A stretch of 64,000 nt of DNA, taken from NCBI GenBank assembly GCA_016184125.1, contig JACPDG010000041.1:52049-116048 (forward strand), in the 5' to 3' direction. Position numbers and translations under genes: made by a program. Under the pieces are notes generated by a model that saw only the letters and a program-made list of their open reading frames with translations, was not told where the DNA came from and searched no databases. The stretch's first letter is position 1. Each line of letters starts with the position of its first letter. Positions 33,039 to 41,407 of the stretch are shown piece by piece. This DNA is from Candidatus Rokuibacteriota bacterium. Its GTDB lineage: Bacteria; Methylomirabilota; Methylomirabilia; Rokubacteriales; CSP1-6.

Positions 33039-33824
33039 ATGGCCGTGAAACCGCCGCTCATCGCTCGTTTGTCCACCGACCTCGCCACACTCGGAGAGCC
33101 GGAGCTCCTGGACCTGGTCCGCTCTCGGCCCGTGCCTCAGCACGTCGCGGTCATCATGGACGGCAACGGGCGATGGGCCACAGGGCGGGGACTGCCGCGT
33201 GTCGCCGGACACCGCGAGGGCGTCAAGGCGGCGCGCGCGGTCACGCGGGCGGCGGACGCGCTCGGGCTCCGCTACCTCACGCTCTACGCGTTTTCCACCG
33301 AGAACTGGAGCCGGCCCGTCCAGGAGGTCTCGATGCTGATGAGCCTGCTGGAGCGGTCGATCCACGACGAGCTGCCCGAGCTCATGGAGCGCAACGTCCG
33401 CCTGCGCGTCATCGGACGTACCGAGGGCGTCCCGGCGCCGGTCCAGCGCGGGATCAACCACGTCGTTCGCGAGACGGCCCGCAACAGCGGGCTCACGCTG
33501 CTCATGGCCTTCAACTACGGCGGGCGGGACGAGTTGCTCGATGCCGTCCGCAGCCTCGCCCGGCGCGTCGCCCTCGGTGAGCTGAAGCCGGACGAGATCT
33601 GCGAGCGCGACGTCTCGGCCGGCCTCTACACGCGCGACGTGCCGGACCCGGACCTGCTCATCCGGACGAGCGGCGAGATGCGGGTGTCGAACTTCCTCCT
33701 GTGGCAGATCGCCTACACCGAGCTCTGTTTCACGCCGACGCTCTGGCCGGACTTCGGGCCCGCCGACCTCTATCGTGCCGTGGCGGAATTCCAGGGACGG
33801 ACGCGGCGGTTCGGTGGCGTCTGA
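33039..33824 (+). CDS. uppS: Isoprenyl transferase (undecaprenyl diphosphate synthase)
   Basis: 261 residues. The catalytic motif is AVIMDGNGRWATGRGLPR, followed by GHREGVKAARAV, YLTLYAFSTENWSRP and LLIRTSGEMRVSNFLLWQ. It builds the C55 lipid carrier for the envelope and sits with cdsA and dxr as in most bacteria. It has an N-terminal extension of about 30 residues before VPQHVAV. The stop runs directly into repeat copy 12. Confidence 0.95.
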   Translation: MAVKPPLIARLSTDLATLGEPELLDLVRSRPVPQHVAVIMDGNGRWATGRGLPRVAGHREGVKAARAVTRAADALGLRYLTLYAFSTENWSRPVQEVSMLMSLLERSIHDELPELMERNVRLRVIGRTEGVPAPVQRGINHVVRETARNSGLTLLMAFNYGGRDELLDAVRSLARRVALGELKPDEICERDVSAGLYTRDVPDPDLLIRTSGEMRVSNFLLWQIAYTELCFTPTLWPDFGPADLYRAVAEFQGRTRRFGGV

Positions 33825-34131
33825 GATCATGGGGGGACTGCTTTCATGGGGGGACTATCGATGCCCCCCAAACCCCCCGGGCGCTCGGAGCCGTCCCGGG
33901 AAACCCGGGACGGCCCTCGGGGACGGGATTCGTTCACGGTGTCTGAGATCATGGGGGGACTATCGATGCCCCCGACACTCGTACGAAGGGGGCTCACGCC
34001 CCCCTCGTACTCCCCCGGCCCCGCGCTCGGAGGCGGCCCGGGGGGGGGCGCGGACGCACCCGTGGTGCGCGGACGCACCGGTGGAACCCGGGCCGCCCCT
34101 CGGGTTCCCGATTCGTTCAGGGGTTCTGAGG
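33825..34131 (+). repeat. Repeat cluster: at least two tandem dispersed repeats (copy 12)
   Basis: Three start modules (ATGGGGGGACTGC, ATGGGGGGACTATCGATG twice) occur with two long stems. The second stem (GGCGGCCCGGG / CCCGGGCCGCC) encloses two hairpins of the GGTGCGCGGACGCACC type. An extra GAAGGGGGCTCACGCCCCCCTC hairpin lies between. The edge GATTCGTTCACGGTGTCTGA is repeated with a GAGATCATGGGGGG join, so new copies seem to land at the end of old ones. It fills the 350-base gap before cdsA; the cdsA frame stays open through it. Confidence 0.85.
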
Positions 34132-34176
34132 ATGGCGGGCTCGGCAGAACTGACGTTCGCAGGGAGAGGTGACGCG

Positions 34177-34983
34177 GTGGCGATGTCGGCGGTGTGGAAG
34201 CGCCTGGCGACGACTGCCGTGCTGCTGCCGCTCGTCGTGTGGCTCGTCCTCGGTGGCCCGCCCTGGCTGTTCCACGCGCTCGTGATCGCGCTCTCCGGAG
34301 CCGCCGTCTGGGAGCTCGGCCGCATGCTGGAGCGTACGGGTGGCGCGAGCGCCGGATGGCTGGGGGTCGCGCTCGGCGTGCTGGTGACCGGGAGCTTCGC
34401 GATCGACGGCGCCCCGGTCGCCGCGCTCGCGCTCGCCGTCGTCGTCACGATGACCGCGCCGCTCGCGTCGCGGCGCGCGCTCGCGACCGACGTGACCGTC
34501 ACCAGGCTCTTCGGCGTCGCGTACGTGAGCTGGCTGCTCGGGCACGGGATCCTGCTGCGCGAGCTGCCCGGTGGTGGCGAGCTGGTGCTGTTCCTCGCCG
34601 GCGTGACGTGGGTCGGCGAGTCGTCGGCGTACGCGGTCGGGTCGATGATCGGGCGGCACAAGCTGGCGCCCGTGGTGAGCCCGGGCAAGACGGTCGAGGG
34701 GGGCATCGCGCAGGTGCTCGCGTCCGTGCTCGGCTCCCTGCTGCTCGGCTTCTGGCTGGTGCCCGGCTGGAGCGCCCGCCGGGTGGTCGCCGCGGGGGTG
34801 CTGCTGGGCGTCGTCGGGCAGATCGGCGACCTCGCGGAGTCCGTCGTCAAGCGGAGCGTCGGTGCCAAGGACACGGGGGGGCTGATTCCCGGTCACGGCG
34901 GCGTGCTCGATCGCCTCGACGGCCTGCTGTTCAACACGCCCGCGTTCTTCTACTTCGTGACGTTCCAGGGGGCGGTGCCGTGA
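34177..34983 (+). CDS. cdsA: Phosphatidate cytidylyltransferase
   Basis: 268 residues from GTG 34177, placed 7 bases after AGGGAGAGG; ATGs at 34132 and 34183 are alternatives. Multiple transmembrane segments are visible. The family signature region includes APVVSPGKTVEGGIAQVLA and, near the end, SVGAKDTGGLIPGHGGVLDR with LDGLLFNTPAFFY. It makes CDP-diacylglycerol for phospholipid synthesis. GTGA overlap with dxr. Confidence 0.95.
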   Translation: MAMSAVWKRLATTAVLLPLVVWLVLGGPPWLFHALVIALSGAAVWELGRMLERTGGASAGWLGVALGVLVTGSFAIDGAPVAALALAVVVTMTAPLASRRALATDVTVTRLFGVAYVSWLLGHGILLRELPGGGELVLFLAGVTWVGESSAYAVGSMIGRHKLAPVVSPGKTVEGGIAQVLASVLGSLLLGFWLVPGWSARRVVAAGVLLGVVGQIGDLAESVVKRSVGAKDTGGLIPGHGGVLDRLDGLLFNTPAFFYFVTFQGAVP

Positions 34984-36155
34984 AGCGGCTGACGCTGCTC
35001 GGCGCCACCGGGTCGATCGGGCGCCGCACGCTCGAGGTCGTCTCGAGCTTTCCGGAGGACTTCAGCGTCGTGGCACTCGCGGCGCGTGGCTCCGACGTCG
35101 AGCTGGTCGCCGACCTCGTCCGCAAGTACGCGCCCGACGCCGTGGCGCTCCTCGACCGGACCGCGGTCGATCGCCTCGCGATGCTGCTGCCCCGTCCGCG
35201 CCCGGAGCTCCTCGGTGGGCCCGACGGGCTCGTCAGCGTCGCGCGCGACGTCGACACCGACATCGTCGTGTCCGCCCTCGTGGGCGCCGCCGGCCTGTTC
35301 CCCACGATGGCGGCGATCGAGCGAGGCCGGACGATCGCGCTCGCCAACAAGGAGACGCTCGTGATGGCGGGCGCGCTGATGACCGCGGCGGCCCGCGCGC
35401 GACGCGTCCCGCTCCTGCCGGTGGACTCCGAGCACAGCGCCGTCTTCCAGTGCCTGGAAGGCCACGACCGCGCCGACGTCCAGCGCATCCTGCTCACGGC
35501 ATCGGGTGGTCCGTTCCGTGACGTCCCGCGCGCGCAGCTGGCGCACGTCACGGTGGAGGACGCGCTCAGACACCCGACGTGGAAGATGGGCGCGAAGATC
35601 ACCATCGACTCCGCGACGCTCATGAACAAGGGGCTCGAGATCATCGAGGCGCGCTGGCTGTTCGACTTCCAGCCCGCCCAGGTGCAGGTCATCGTGCACC
35701 CGCAGTCGATCGTGCACTCGATGGTCGAGTACATCGACGGGGCGGTGATCGCGCAGCTCGGCGTCACGGACATGGGCGTGCCGATCCTCTACGCGCTCAC
35801 GTATCCCTCCCGGCGCCCCGCGCCCGGTGCGCGGCTCGACCTGGTCCGCGTCGGGACGCTCACGTTCCTCGAGCCGGACGCCGAGAAGTTCCCCTGCCTC
35901 GGGCTCGCGCGCGCCGCGCTCGAGCGCGGCGGCTCGGCGCCCGTGGTGCTCAACGCCGCGAACGAGGTCGCCGTTGCGGCGTTCCTGGATCGCCGCATCG
36001 GCTTCATGGAGATCCCCGCGCTGATCGAGCGGGCGCTCGAGAAGGACGGCGGGCAGGATCTCCGATCCATCGAAGATTGTGCCGCGATCGACGGCGACAC
36101 GCGGCGGCGGGTCGCGCAGTGGGTCGATGCGCGCTCAGGAGGTTCCCCGCGTTGA
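34980..36155 (+). CDS. dxr: 1-deoxy-D-xylulose 5-phosphate reductoisomerase
   Basis: 391 residues from GTG 34980. NADPH-binding LLGATGSIGRRTLEVV, then ALANKETLVMAG, 'VDSEHSAVFQCLEG', LTASGGPFRD, PTWKMGAKITIDSATLMNKG and HPQSIVHSMVEYIDG. It is the second step of the MEP isoprenoid pathway; ispG lies two genes downstream and uppS two upstream, so isoprenoid functions are grouped here. Confidence 0.97.
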   Translation: MKRLTLLGATGSIGRRTLEVVSSFPEDFSVVALAARGSDVELVADLVRKYAPDAVALLDRTAVDRLAMLLPRPRPELLGGPDGLVSVARDVDTDIVVSALVGAAGLFPTMAAIERGRTIALANKETLVMAGALMTAAARARRVPLLPVDSEHSAVFQCLEGHDRADVQRILLTASGGPFRDVPRAQLAHVTVEDALRHPTWKMGAKITIDSATLMNKGLEIIEARWLFDFQPAQVQVIVHPQSIVHSMVEYIDGAVIAQLGVTDMGVPILYALTYPSRRPAPGARLDLVRVGTLTFLEPDAEKFPCLGLARAALERGGSAPVVLNAANEVAVAAFLDRRIGFMEIPALIERALEKDGGQDLRSIEDCAAIDGDTRRRVAQWVDARSGGSPR

Positions 36156-37516
36156 CGATGATCCTGTCGTTCGTGATCGTCATCGGCATCCTGATCCTGA
36201 TCCACGAGCTGGGGCACTTCTTCGTCGCCCGGTGGACGGGCGTCGGTGTCGAGCGGTTCTCCATCGGGTTCGGGCCGGTGCTCATGCGCTGGCACGGCAA
36301 GGAGACCGAGTACTGCCTGTCCGCGATCCCGATGGGCGGGTACGTGAAGATGGTCGGCGAGGAAAGCCCGCTGGAGGGCGGCGGCAGCCCGCAGTACGAT
36401 GCGGCGAAGTCCTTCGCGCTCAAGCCGCTGTGGGCACGGTTCCTCATCGTGTTCGCGGGGCCAGGCATGAACTTCGTCCTCGCCGCGGTGATCTTCGCCG
36501 CGCTGCTCGCCACGATGGGGCGGCCGGTCTGGCCTCCGGTCATCGGCCGGGTGACACCGGACAGTCCAGCGGCCGCTGCCGGCATCCAGACGGGCGACCG
36601 CGTCACCGCGGTCAACGGCAGGACCGTGTCGCACTGGGAGGACCTCGAGCGCGCGATCCAGTCTGCCGGCGGTCGAGCGCTGGAGCTGAAGGTCGCGCGC
36701 GACAGCGCCGAGCGCTCGGTCCGCGTGACGCCGCGCCGGACGACGGTCGAGGATCCGGTGTTCAAGGAGTCGCACGAGATCTGGGACGTCGGCGCGGGAC
36801 CGAAGCTGGCCCCGCAGGTGGCGGCCGTCAACCCCGGCTCACCGGCCGAGCGCGCGGGACTCCGGGTCGGTGACGTCATCGTCGCGGTCGCCGGGCAGCC
36901 GGTGTACACGCGCGAAGAGCTCATGCAGGCGATCCAGAAGCGGCCGGGCCAGACGTTCCCGATGACGGTCGAACGGGACGGCAAGCCGGTGACGGTGAGC
37001 GTGACGGCCAACCCCGAGCGCGACCGCACGCCAACGGGGCAGGAGGTCAAGGTCGGCCGCGTCGGCGTCGCGCTCATCACGCGCGCCGTCTCGTACGAGC
37101 CCTACGACCCGCTGAGCGCCGTCTGGTACGGGTTCGGGAAGACCTGGGACATGACGGTGCTCACCGTCAAGGGGCTGTGGAAGGTCCTCGTCGGGACCAT
37201 CGACCGCTCGAACATCGGCGGTCCCATCCAGATCGCGGCCGAGGCGGGGCGGCAGGCCCGCGAAGGCGTGGGTTCGCTCGCGCTCTTCACCGCGATCATC
37301 AGCGTGAACCTCGCGGTGCTGAACCTCTTGCCGGTTCCGATGCTCGACGGCGGGCACCTCGCGTTCTTCGTCATCGAGGCCATCCGTGGCCGGCCGCTCT
37401 CGCTGAAGAAGCGGGAAGCGGCGCAGCAGGTCGGCTTGCTGCTGCTGATGCTGCTGATGGTGTACGCGCTGTACAACGATCTGGTGCGCATCGACGCGTT
37501 CCGGTTCTTCCGATAG
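36152..37516 (+). CDS. rseP: Site-2 protease RseP (RIP metalloprotease)
   Basis: 454 residues from TTG 36152, nine bases after AGGAGG; ATG 36158 is a close alternative. The zinc motif is HELGH at residues 18-22 in the first membrane segment. Two PDZ domains follow (VTPDSPAAAAGIQTGDRV and VNPGSPAERAGLRVGDVI). The second active-site motif is in NLLPVPMLDGGHLAFF. It is an intramembrane protease for anti-sigma factors or signal-peptide remnants. Confidence 0.95.
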   Translation: MTMILSFVIVIGILILIHELGHFFVARWTGVGVERFSIGFGPVLMRWHGKETEYCLSAIPMGGYVKMVGEESPLEGGGSPQYDAAKSFALKPLWARFLIVFAGPGMNFVLAAVIFAALLATMGRPVWPPVIGRVTPDSPAAAAGIQTGDRVTAVNGRTVSHWEDLERAIQSAGGRALELKVARDSAERSVRVTPRRTTVEDPVFKESHEIWDVGAGPKLAPQVAAVNPGSPAERAGLRVGDVIVAVAGQPVYTREELMQAIQKRPGQTFPMTVERDGKPVTVSVTANPERDRTPTGQEVKVGRVGVALITRAVSYEPYDPLSAVWYGFGKTWDMTVLTVKGLWKVLVGTIDRSNIGGPIQIAAEAGRQAREGVGSLALFTAIISVNLAVLNLLPVPMLDGGHLAFFVIEAIRGRPLSLKKREAAQQVGLLLLMLLMVYALYNDLVRIDAFRFFR

Positions 37517-37610
37517 GATTGGGGGGACTATCGAAGCCCCCCAAGCCTCCCGCGCTCGGAGCGCCCCGGCGAAGCCGGGGCGCTCCTCGGTCACGGTGTT
37601 CGTTCAAGGA
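37517..37610 (+). repeat. Dispersed composite repeat, copy 13 (simple form)
   Basis: It follows the rseP stop by three bases: TTGGGGGGACTATCGAAG and CCCCCCAAG, then the stem GGAGCGCCCCGGC-GAA-GCCGGGGCGCTCC with no nested hairpins, then the GTGTTCGTTCAAGGAG edge. This is the cleanest two-module example of the family. Confidence 0.9.
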
Positions 37611-37664
37611 GATGGTGACACGCGACATGTGGCAAGCCAGCTCGGGCACGATGGGAGCTGACGC

Positions 37665-38759
37665 ATGATCAACCGGCGGACGTCCCGGCAGATCGAGCTC
37701 GGGACCGTCAAGATCGGCGGCGACGCGCCGATCACCGTCCAGTCGATGACGAAGACGGACACGCGCGATGTCCAGGCCACGGTGCTCCAGATCTGGTCGC
37801 TCGAGGCCGCCGGTTGCGACATCGTGCGCTGCGCGGTGCCGGTCCGCGAGGCGGCGGAGAAGCTCGGCGAGATCAAGCGGCAGATCCGCATCCCGCTCGT
37901 CGCCGACATCCACTTCAACTACAAGCTCGCGCTCATCGCGCTCGCGCAGGGCGTGGACGGGCTCAGGCTCAATCCGGGGAACATCGGCGGCCAGCGGTTC
38001 GTGGAGGATGTCGTGGCGTCGGCGCGCGAGCGGAGGATCCCGATCCGCATCGGCGTCAACGCGGGCTCCCTCGAGAAGGACCTGCTCGAGAAGCACGGAG
38101 GCCCGAGCGCCGAGGGCATGGTCGAGTCGGCCCTCCGCCACATCCGCATCCTCGAGGACTGCAACTATCCCGAGATGAAGATCTCGCTCAAGGCCTCGGA
38201 CCCGCGCATGATGATCGAGGCGTACCGGATGCTCGCCGCGCAGGTCGACTATCCGCTGCACCTCGGGGTCACGGAGGCCGGCACGCCCGGCGTCGGCACG
38301 ATCAAGTCCGCCGTCGGCCTCGGCGCCCTGCTCTCGGAAGGCATCGGCGACACCATCCGCGTCTCGCTCTCCGCCGATCCCGTGGAGGAGGTCCGCGTCG
38401 GCATCGACATCCTCAAGTCGCTCGGGCTGCGCAAGGGCGGCCTCACGTTCGTGGCGTGCCCGTCGTGCGGTCGCGCCGACGTCGACCTCGTGAAGCTGGC
38501 GAAGGAGGTCGAGGACGAGTTCCGCGGCCTGAACGAGGAGATCCACATCGCGGTGATGGGGTGCGAGGTCAACGGACCGGGCGAGGCCCGCGCAGCCGAC
38601 ATCGGCGTCGCCGGGGGCCGCGGGATCGGCCTGATCTTCAAGAACGGCGCGGTCATCAGGAAGGTGCCGGAGTCGGAGATCGTGGCGGCGATGCGGGAGG
38701 AGGTCGCGCGGTTCCTCGAGGAACGCCGCGCGAAGGCCGCACCGGAGACGGCAGGCTGA
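37665..38759 (+). CDS. ispG: 4-hydroxy-3-methylbut-2-enyl diphosphate synthase (IspG)
   Basis: 364 residues, the short two-domain bacterial form. PITVQSMTKTDTRDVQATV, VADIHFNYKLAL and LRLNPGNIG in the TIM barrel; the [4Fe-4S] cysteines are in ACPSCGRADVD and MGCEVNGPGEA. It acts in the MEP pathway and depends on Fe-S assembly. The stop overlaps the next ATG by one base. Confidence 0.97.
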   Translation: MINRRTSRQIELGTVKIGGDAPITVQSMTKTDTRDVQATVLQIWSLEAAGCDIVRCAVPVREAAEKLGEIKRQIRIPLVADIHFNYKLALIALAQGVDGLRLNPGNIGGQRFVEDVVASARERRIPIRIGVNAGSLEKDLLEKHGGPSAEGMVESALRHIRILEDCNYPEMKISLKASDPRMMIEAYRMLAAQVDYPLHLGVTEAGTPGVGTIKSAVGLGALLSEGIGDTIRVSLSADPVEEVRVGIDILKSLGLRKGGLTFVACPSCGRADVDLVKLAKEVEDEFRGLNEEIHIAVMGCEVNGPGEARAADIGVAGGRGIGLIFKNGAVIRKVPESEIVAAMREEVARFLEERRAKAAPETAG

Positions 38760-39091
38760 TGGGCCAGTACCGGACGCACGTGTTCGTGTGCACGTCCGGC
38801 GACACCTGCCCGACGCAGGGCGACGTCGAGCAGTACGTGAAGTACCTCCGCGGCGAGGCGGCGAAAGCCAAGCTGCACGCCGACGTGAGGATCAACAAGG
38901 CCGGGTGCTTCTCGCAGTGCGGCTGGGGGCCGATGATGGTCGTGTATCCGGACGACGTGTGGTACTGCGGCGTGCAGGCATCCGATCTCCAGGAGATCTT
39001 CGACTCGCACATCGTCGGCGGCAAGCCGGTCGAGCGGTTGCGCTACCGTCCCGGCGTCAAGGGCGCCAACAAGAAGCCGGGCGCTCACTGA
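38759..39091 (+). CDS. Thioredoxin-like [2Fe-2S] ferredoxin
   Basis: 110 residues. VFVCTSGDTCPTQGD carries the first two cysteines and NKAGCFSQCGWGPMMVVYP the second two, the layout of thioredoxin-fold [2Fe-2S] ferredoxins. The end resembles the family ('I.. HIVGGKPVERL'). Coupled to ispG, it is a candidate electron donor for that reductive enzyme; this is inference from adjacency. Confidence 0.88.
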   Translation: MGQYRTHVFVCTSGDTCPTQGDVEQYVKYLRGEAAKAKLHADVRINKAGCFSQCGWGPMMVVYPDDVWYCGVQASDLQEIFDSHIVGGKPVERLRYRPGVKGANKKPGAH

Positions 39092-39111
39092 GGCGCGACA
39101 CCGCACCGTCC

Positions 39112-40812
39112 ATGCGTTTGTCGAGATCGCTTGTCCCGACGCTCAGGCAGGAGCCGGCGGACGCCGAGGCCCTCTCGCACACGCTGATGCTGCGGGCCGG
39201 CCTCGTCCGGCAGCTCGCTGCCGGCGTCTTCGTCTGGCTGCCGCTCGGCCAGCGCGTGCTCGAGAAGGTCGACGCCATCATCCGCGAGGAGATGAACGCG
39301 ATCGGCGGGCAGGAGATCACGATGCCCGTCATCCATCCCGCGGAGATCTGGCGGCAGTCGGGACGGTGGGACGGCATCCCGGAGATGTTCAAGCTGAAGG
39401 ACCGCCACGGGCGGGACATGTGCCTCGGCATGACGCACGAGGAGGTCGTCGCCTGGCTCGCGTCCCGGGAGATCCGCTCGTACCGCGATCTGCCGCAGAT
39501 CTGGTACCAGATCCAGACGAAGGAGCGCGACGAGGCACGTCCGCGCTCGGGCGTGCTCCGCACCCGCGAGTTCCTGATGAAGGACTCGTACACGCTCGAC
39601 CCCGACGAGGCGGCGCTCGACGTCTCGTATGCCGCGCACGAGCGCGCGTACCGGCGCATCTTCGAACGCTGCGGTCTCCGCTTCCACGTCGTCGAGTCGG
39701 ACACCGGCATGATGGGCGGGCTCGGCTCGCACGAGTTCATGGCGCCCTGCGCGGCCGGCGAGGACGAGATCGCGCTGTGCCCGCGCTGCGGCTACGGCGC
39801 GAACGTGGAGATCGCGCGGGGCACCCCGTCGCCGCCGGTCTTCCCGGCCTGCACACGCGAGGAGGTGCCGACGCCGGGAGCCAGGACGATCGCGGAGGTC
39901 GCGTCGGTCCTCGGCATCGATCCACGCCTGACGGTCAAGTCCCTGCTGTACGTCGCCGAGAAGTCGGGAGCGGTGCTGGCGCTCGTCCGGGGCGACCACA
40001 GCCTGCACGAGCGCAAGCTGGCGCGCGCCCTGGGCGGTGAGGGCTTTCGACCCGCGCATCCGGACGAGGTGAACGAAACCCTGGGTGCGCCGATCGGTTC
40101 CGTGGGTCCCGTCGGCGCGCGCGTGCGGACGATCGCCGACGAGCACCTGAAGGATGGGACGTACGTGGTCGGCGCGAACCGGGAGGGGTTCCACCTCCGG
40201 GGGGTCACGCCGGGCCGGGACTTCGAGTGCACCTTTGCCGACCTCCACACCGTGGTCGCGGGCGAGTTGTGCCCTCGGTGCGGCGAGGCGCTCGCGGTGG
40301 AGCGCGTCATCGAGATCGGCAACATCTTCAAGCTCGGCACGCGGTACGCCGTCGCGCTCGGCGCGATGTACCTCGACGAGTCGGGCCACGAGCGCCCCAT
40401 CGTCATGGGCAGCTACGGGATCGGTCCGGCCCGCATCGCCGCCGCCGCGATCGAGCAGCTCGCGGACGACGCGGGAATCGTCTGGCCCTGGTCCATCGCG
40501 CCCTTCCACGTGCACATCGTGGTGGTGGCCATGCGGGACCAGACGCAGGTCGCCGCCGCCGAGGCGCTCTACGAGGAGTGCCGGGCGAACGGCCTGGAGG
40601 CCTTGCTCGACGACCGGGACGAGCGGCCGGGCGTGAAGTTCAACGACGCGGACTTGCTCGGCATCCCGGTGCGCGTGACGATCGGCAACGCCCTGGTGCG
40701 CGAGGGGGTCATCGAGATCCGCGAGCGGGGTACGCGGCGCGACACCAAGGTCGCCAAGGAGGCGGTGCTCGACACGATTCGAAGCATCCAGGCGTCGAGC
40801 GCGGCCGGGTAG
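39112..40812 (+). CDS. proS: Prolyl-tRNA synthetase (bacterial type)
   Basis: 566 residues. Class II catalytic core: SHTLMLRAGLVRQLAAGVF, MPVIHPAEIWRQSGRW, the motif 2 region FKLKDRHGRDMCLGMTHEE, and MGSYGIGPARI (motif 3). The YbaK-like editing insertion lies between motifs 2 and 3 (LALVRGDHSLHERKLARALG, and EGFRPAHPDEV), which deacylates Ala-tRNAPro. The C-terminal anticodon-binding domain has DDRDERPGVKFNDADLLG. Confidence 0.96.
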   Translation: MRLSRSLVPTLRQEPADAEALSHTLMLRAGLVRQLAAGVFVWLPLGQRVLEKVDAIIREEMNAIGGQEITMPVIHPAEIWRQSGRWDGIPEMFKLKDRHGRDMCLGMTHEEVVAWLASREIRSYRDLPQIWYQIQTKERDEARPRSGVLRTREFLMKDSYTLDPDEAALDVSYAAHERAYRRIFERCGLRFHVVESDTGMMGGLGSHEFMAPCAAGEDEIALCPRCGYGANVEIARGTPSPPVFPACTREEVPTPGARTIAEVASVLGIDPRLTVKSLLYVAEKSGAVLALVRGDHSLHERKLARALGGEGFRPAHPDEVNETLGAPIGSVGPVGARVRTIADEHLKDGTYVVGANREGFHLRGVTPGRDFECTFADLHTVVAGELCPRCGEALAVERVIEIGNIFKLGTRYAVALGAMYLDESGHERPIVMGSYGIGPARIAAAAIEQLADDAGIVWPWSIAPFHVHIVVVAMRDQTQVAAAEALYEECRANGLEALLDDRDERPGVKFNDADLLGIPVRVTIGNALVREGVIEIRERGTRRDTKVAKEAVLDTIRSIQASSAAG

Positions 40813-40892
40813 CGAACTGGCCGCTCCAGCGGGTCCGAGAAGCCAAACCGGGCGTGCGCTTGCCTGCCCGCTGATCACGTGCTAAAGTGCCG

Positions 40893-40917
40893 AAAAGTGG
40901 GCTCTGCCCACTTTTTT
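40893..40917 (+). terminator. Rho-independent terminator between proS and rimP
   Basis: AAAAGTGGGC, TCT, GCCCACTTTT is a perfect 10-base stem with a three-base loop, followed by further Ts to 40917. A hairpin of this kind is a recurrent feature ahead of rimP-nusA operons. It may act as an attenuator subject to NusA control, because the rimP start lies only about 20 bases downstream. Confidence 0.85.
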
Positions 40918-40935
40918 ACTTTCGTGGGGCCTGGG

Positions 40936-41403
40936 GTGTCGGAAGAGGATCGGATCGCCAGGATCGAGGAGGTCGTGGTCCCGGTGCTCCGGGACCACGG
41001 GCTCGAGCTCGTCGACCTCGAGTGGAAGGCGCACGGGCCGAGGGGGGTGCTCCGTCTTTTCATCGACAAGCCGGGTGGTGTCGGCATCAAGGACTGCGAG
41101 CGCGTGAGCCGGGAGATCGGTGACGTGCTCGACGTGTCGGGTCTCATCGAGGAACGATACGATCTCGAAGTCTCCTCGCCGGGACTGGACCGGCCGCTCA
41201 AGACGGACCGCGAGTACCGCTGGGCGCGCGGCAAGCGGGTCCGGTGCTGGCTGACCGAGGGACGGGACCTGTCCGGGCGCCTCGTCGACGTGAACGACCA
41301 GTGCCTCGTGATGGACGTCGACGGCCAGCGGCTGGACGTCGCACGCGGCGAGGTGCGGAAGGCGCGCCTCGAGCCGGACGTCCCGTGGCGGCGGCAGGCG
41401 TGA
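40936..41403 (+). CDS. rimP: Ribosome maturation factor RimP
   Basis: 155 residues from GTG 40936; in-frame GTG 40924 and an upstream frame through the terminator are less likely. VVVPVLRDHGLELVDLEWK, RLFIDKPGGVGIKDCERVS and 'YDLEVSSPGLDRPLK' are the RimP signature. It helps assemble the 30S head and heads the rimP-nusA-ylxR-infB operon. Confidence 0.95.
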   Translation: MSEEDRIARIEEVVVPVLRDHGLELVDLEWKAHGPRGVLRLFIDKPGGVGIKDCERVSREIGDVLDVSGLIEERYDLEVSSPGLDRPLKTDREYRWARGKRVRCWLTEGRDLSGRLVDVNDQCLVMDVDGQRLDVARGEVRKARLEPDVPWRRQA

Positions 41404-41407
41404 AGCC

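Noticed and set aside
33825..34131. Repeat cluster as an insertion sequence or MITE with target duplications
   Set aside because: No transposase or clear target-site duplication could be identified by eye; only called a dispersed repeat.
33825..34176. N-terminal extension of CdsA through the repeat cluster
   Set aside because: The frame is open, but the encoded residues are repeat translation and a good RBS sits before GTG 34177.
37612..37668. 18-codon ORF (MVTRDMWQASSGTMGADA) overlapping the ispG start
   Set aside because: It might be a leader peptide, but AAGGAG abuts its ATG without proper spacing and no regulatory logic is visible.
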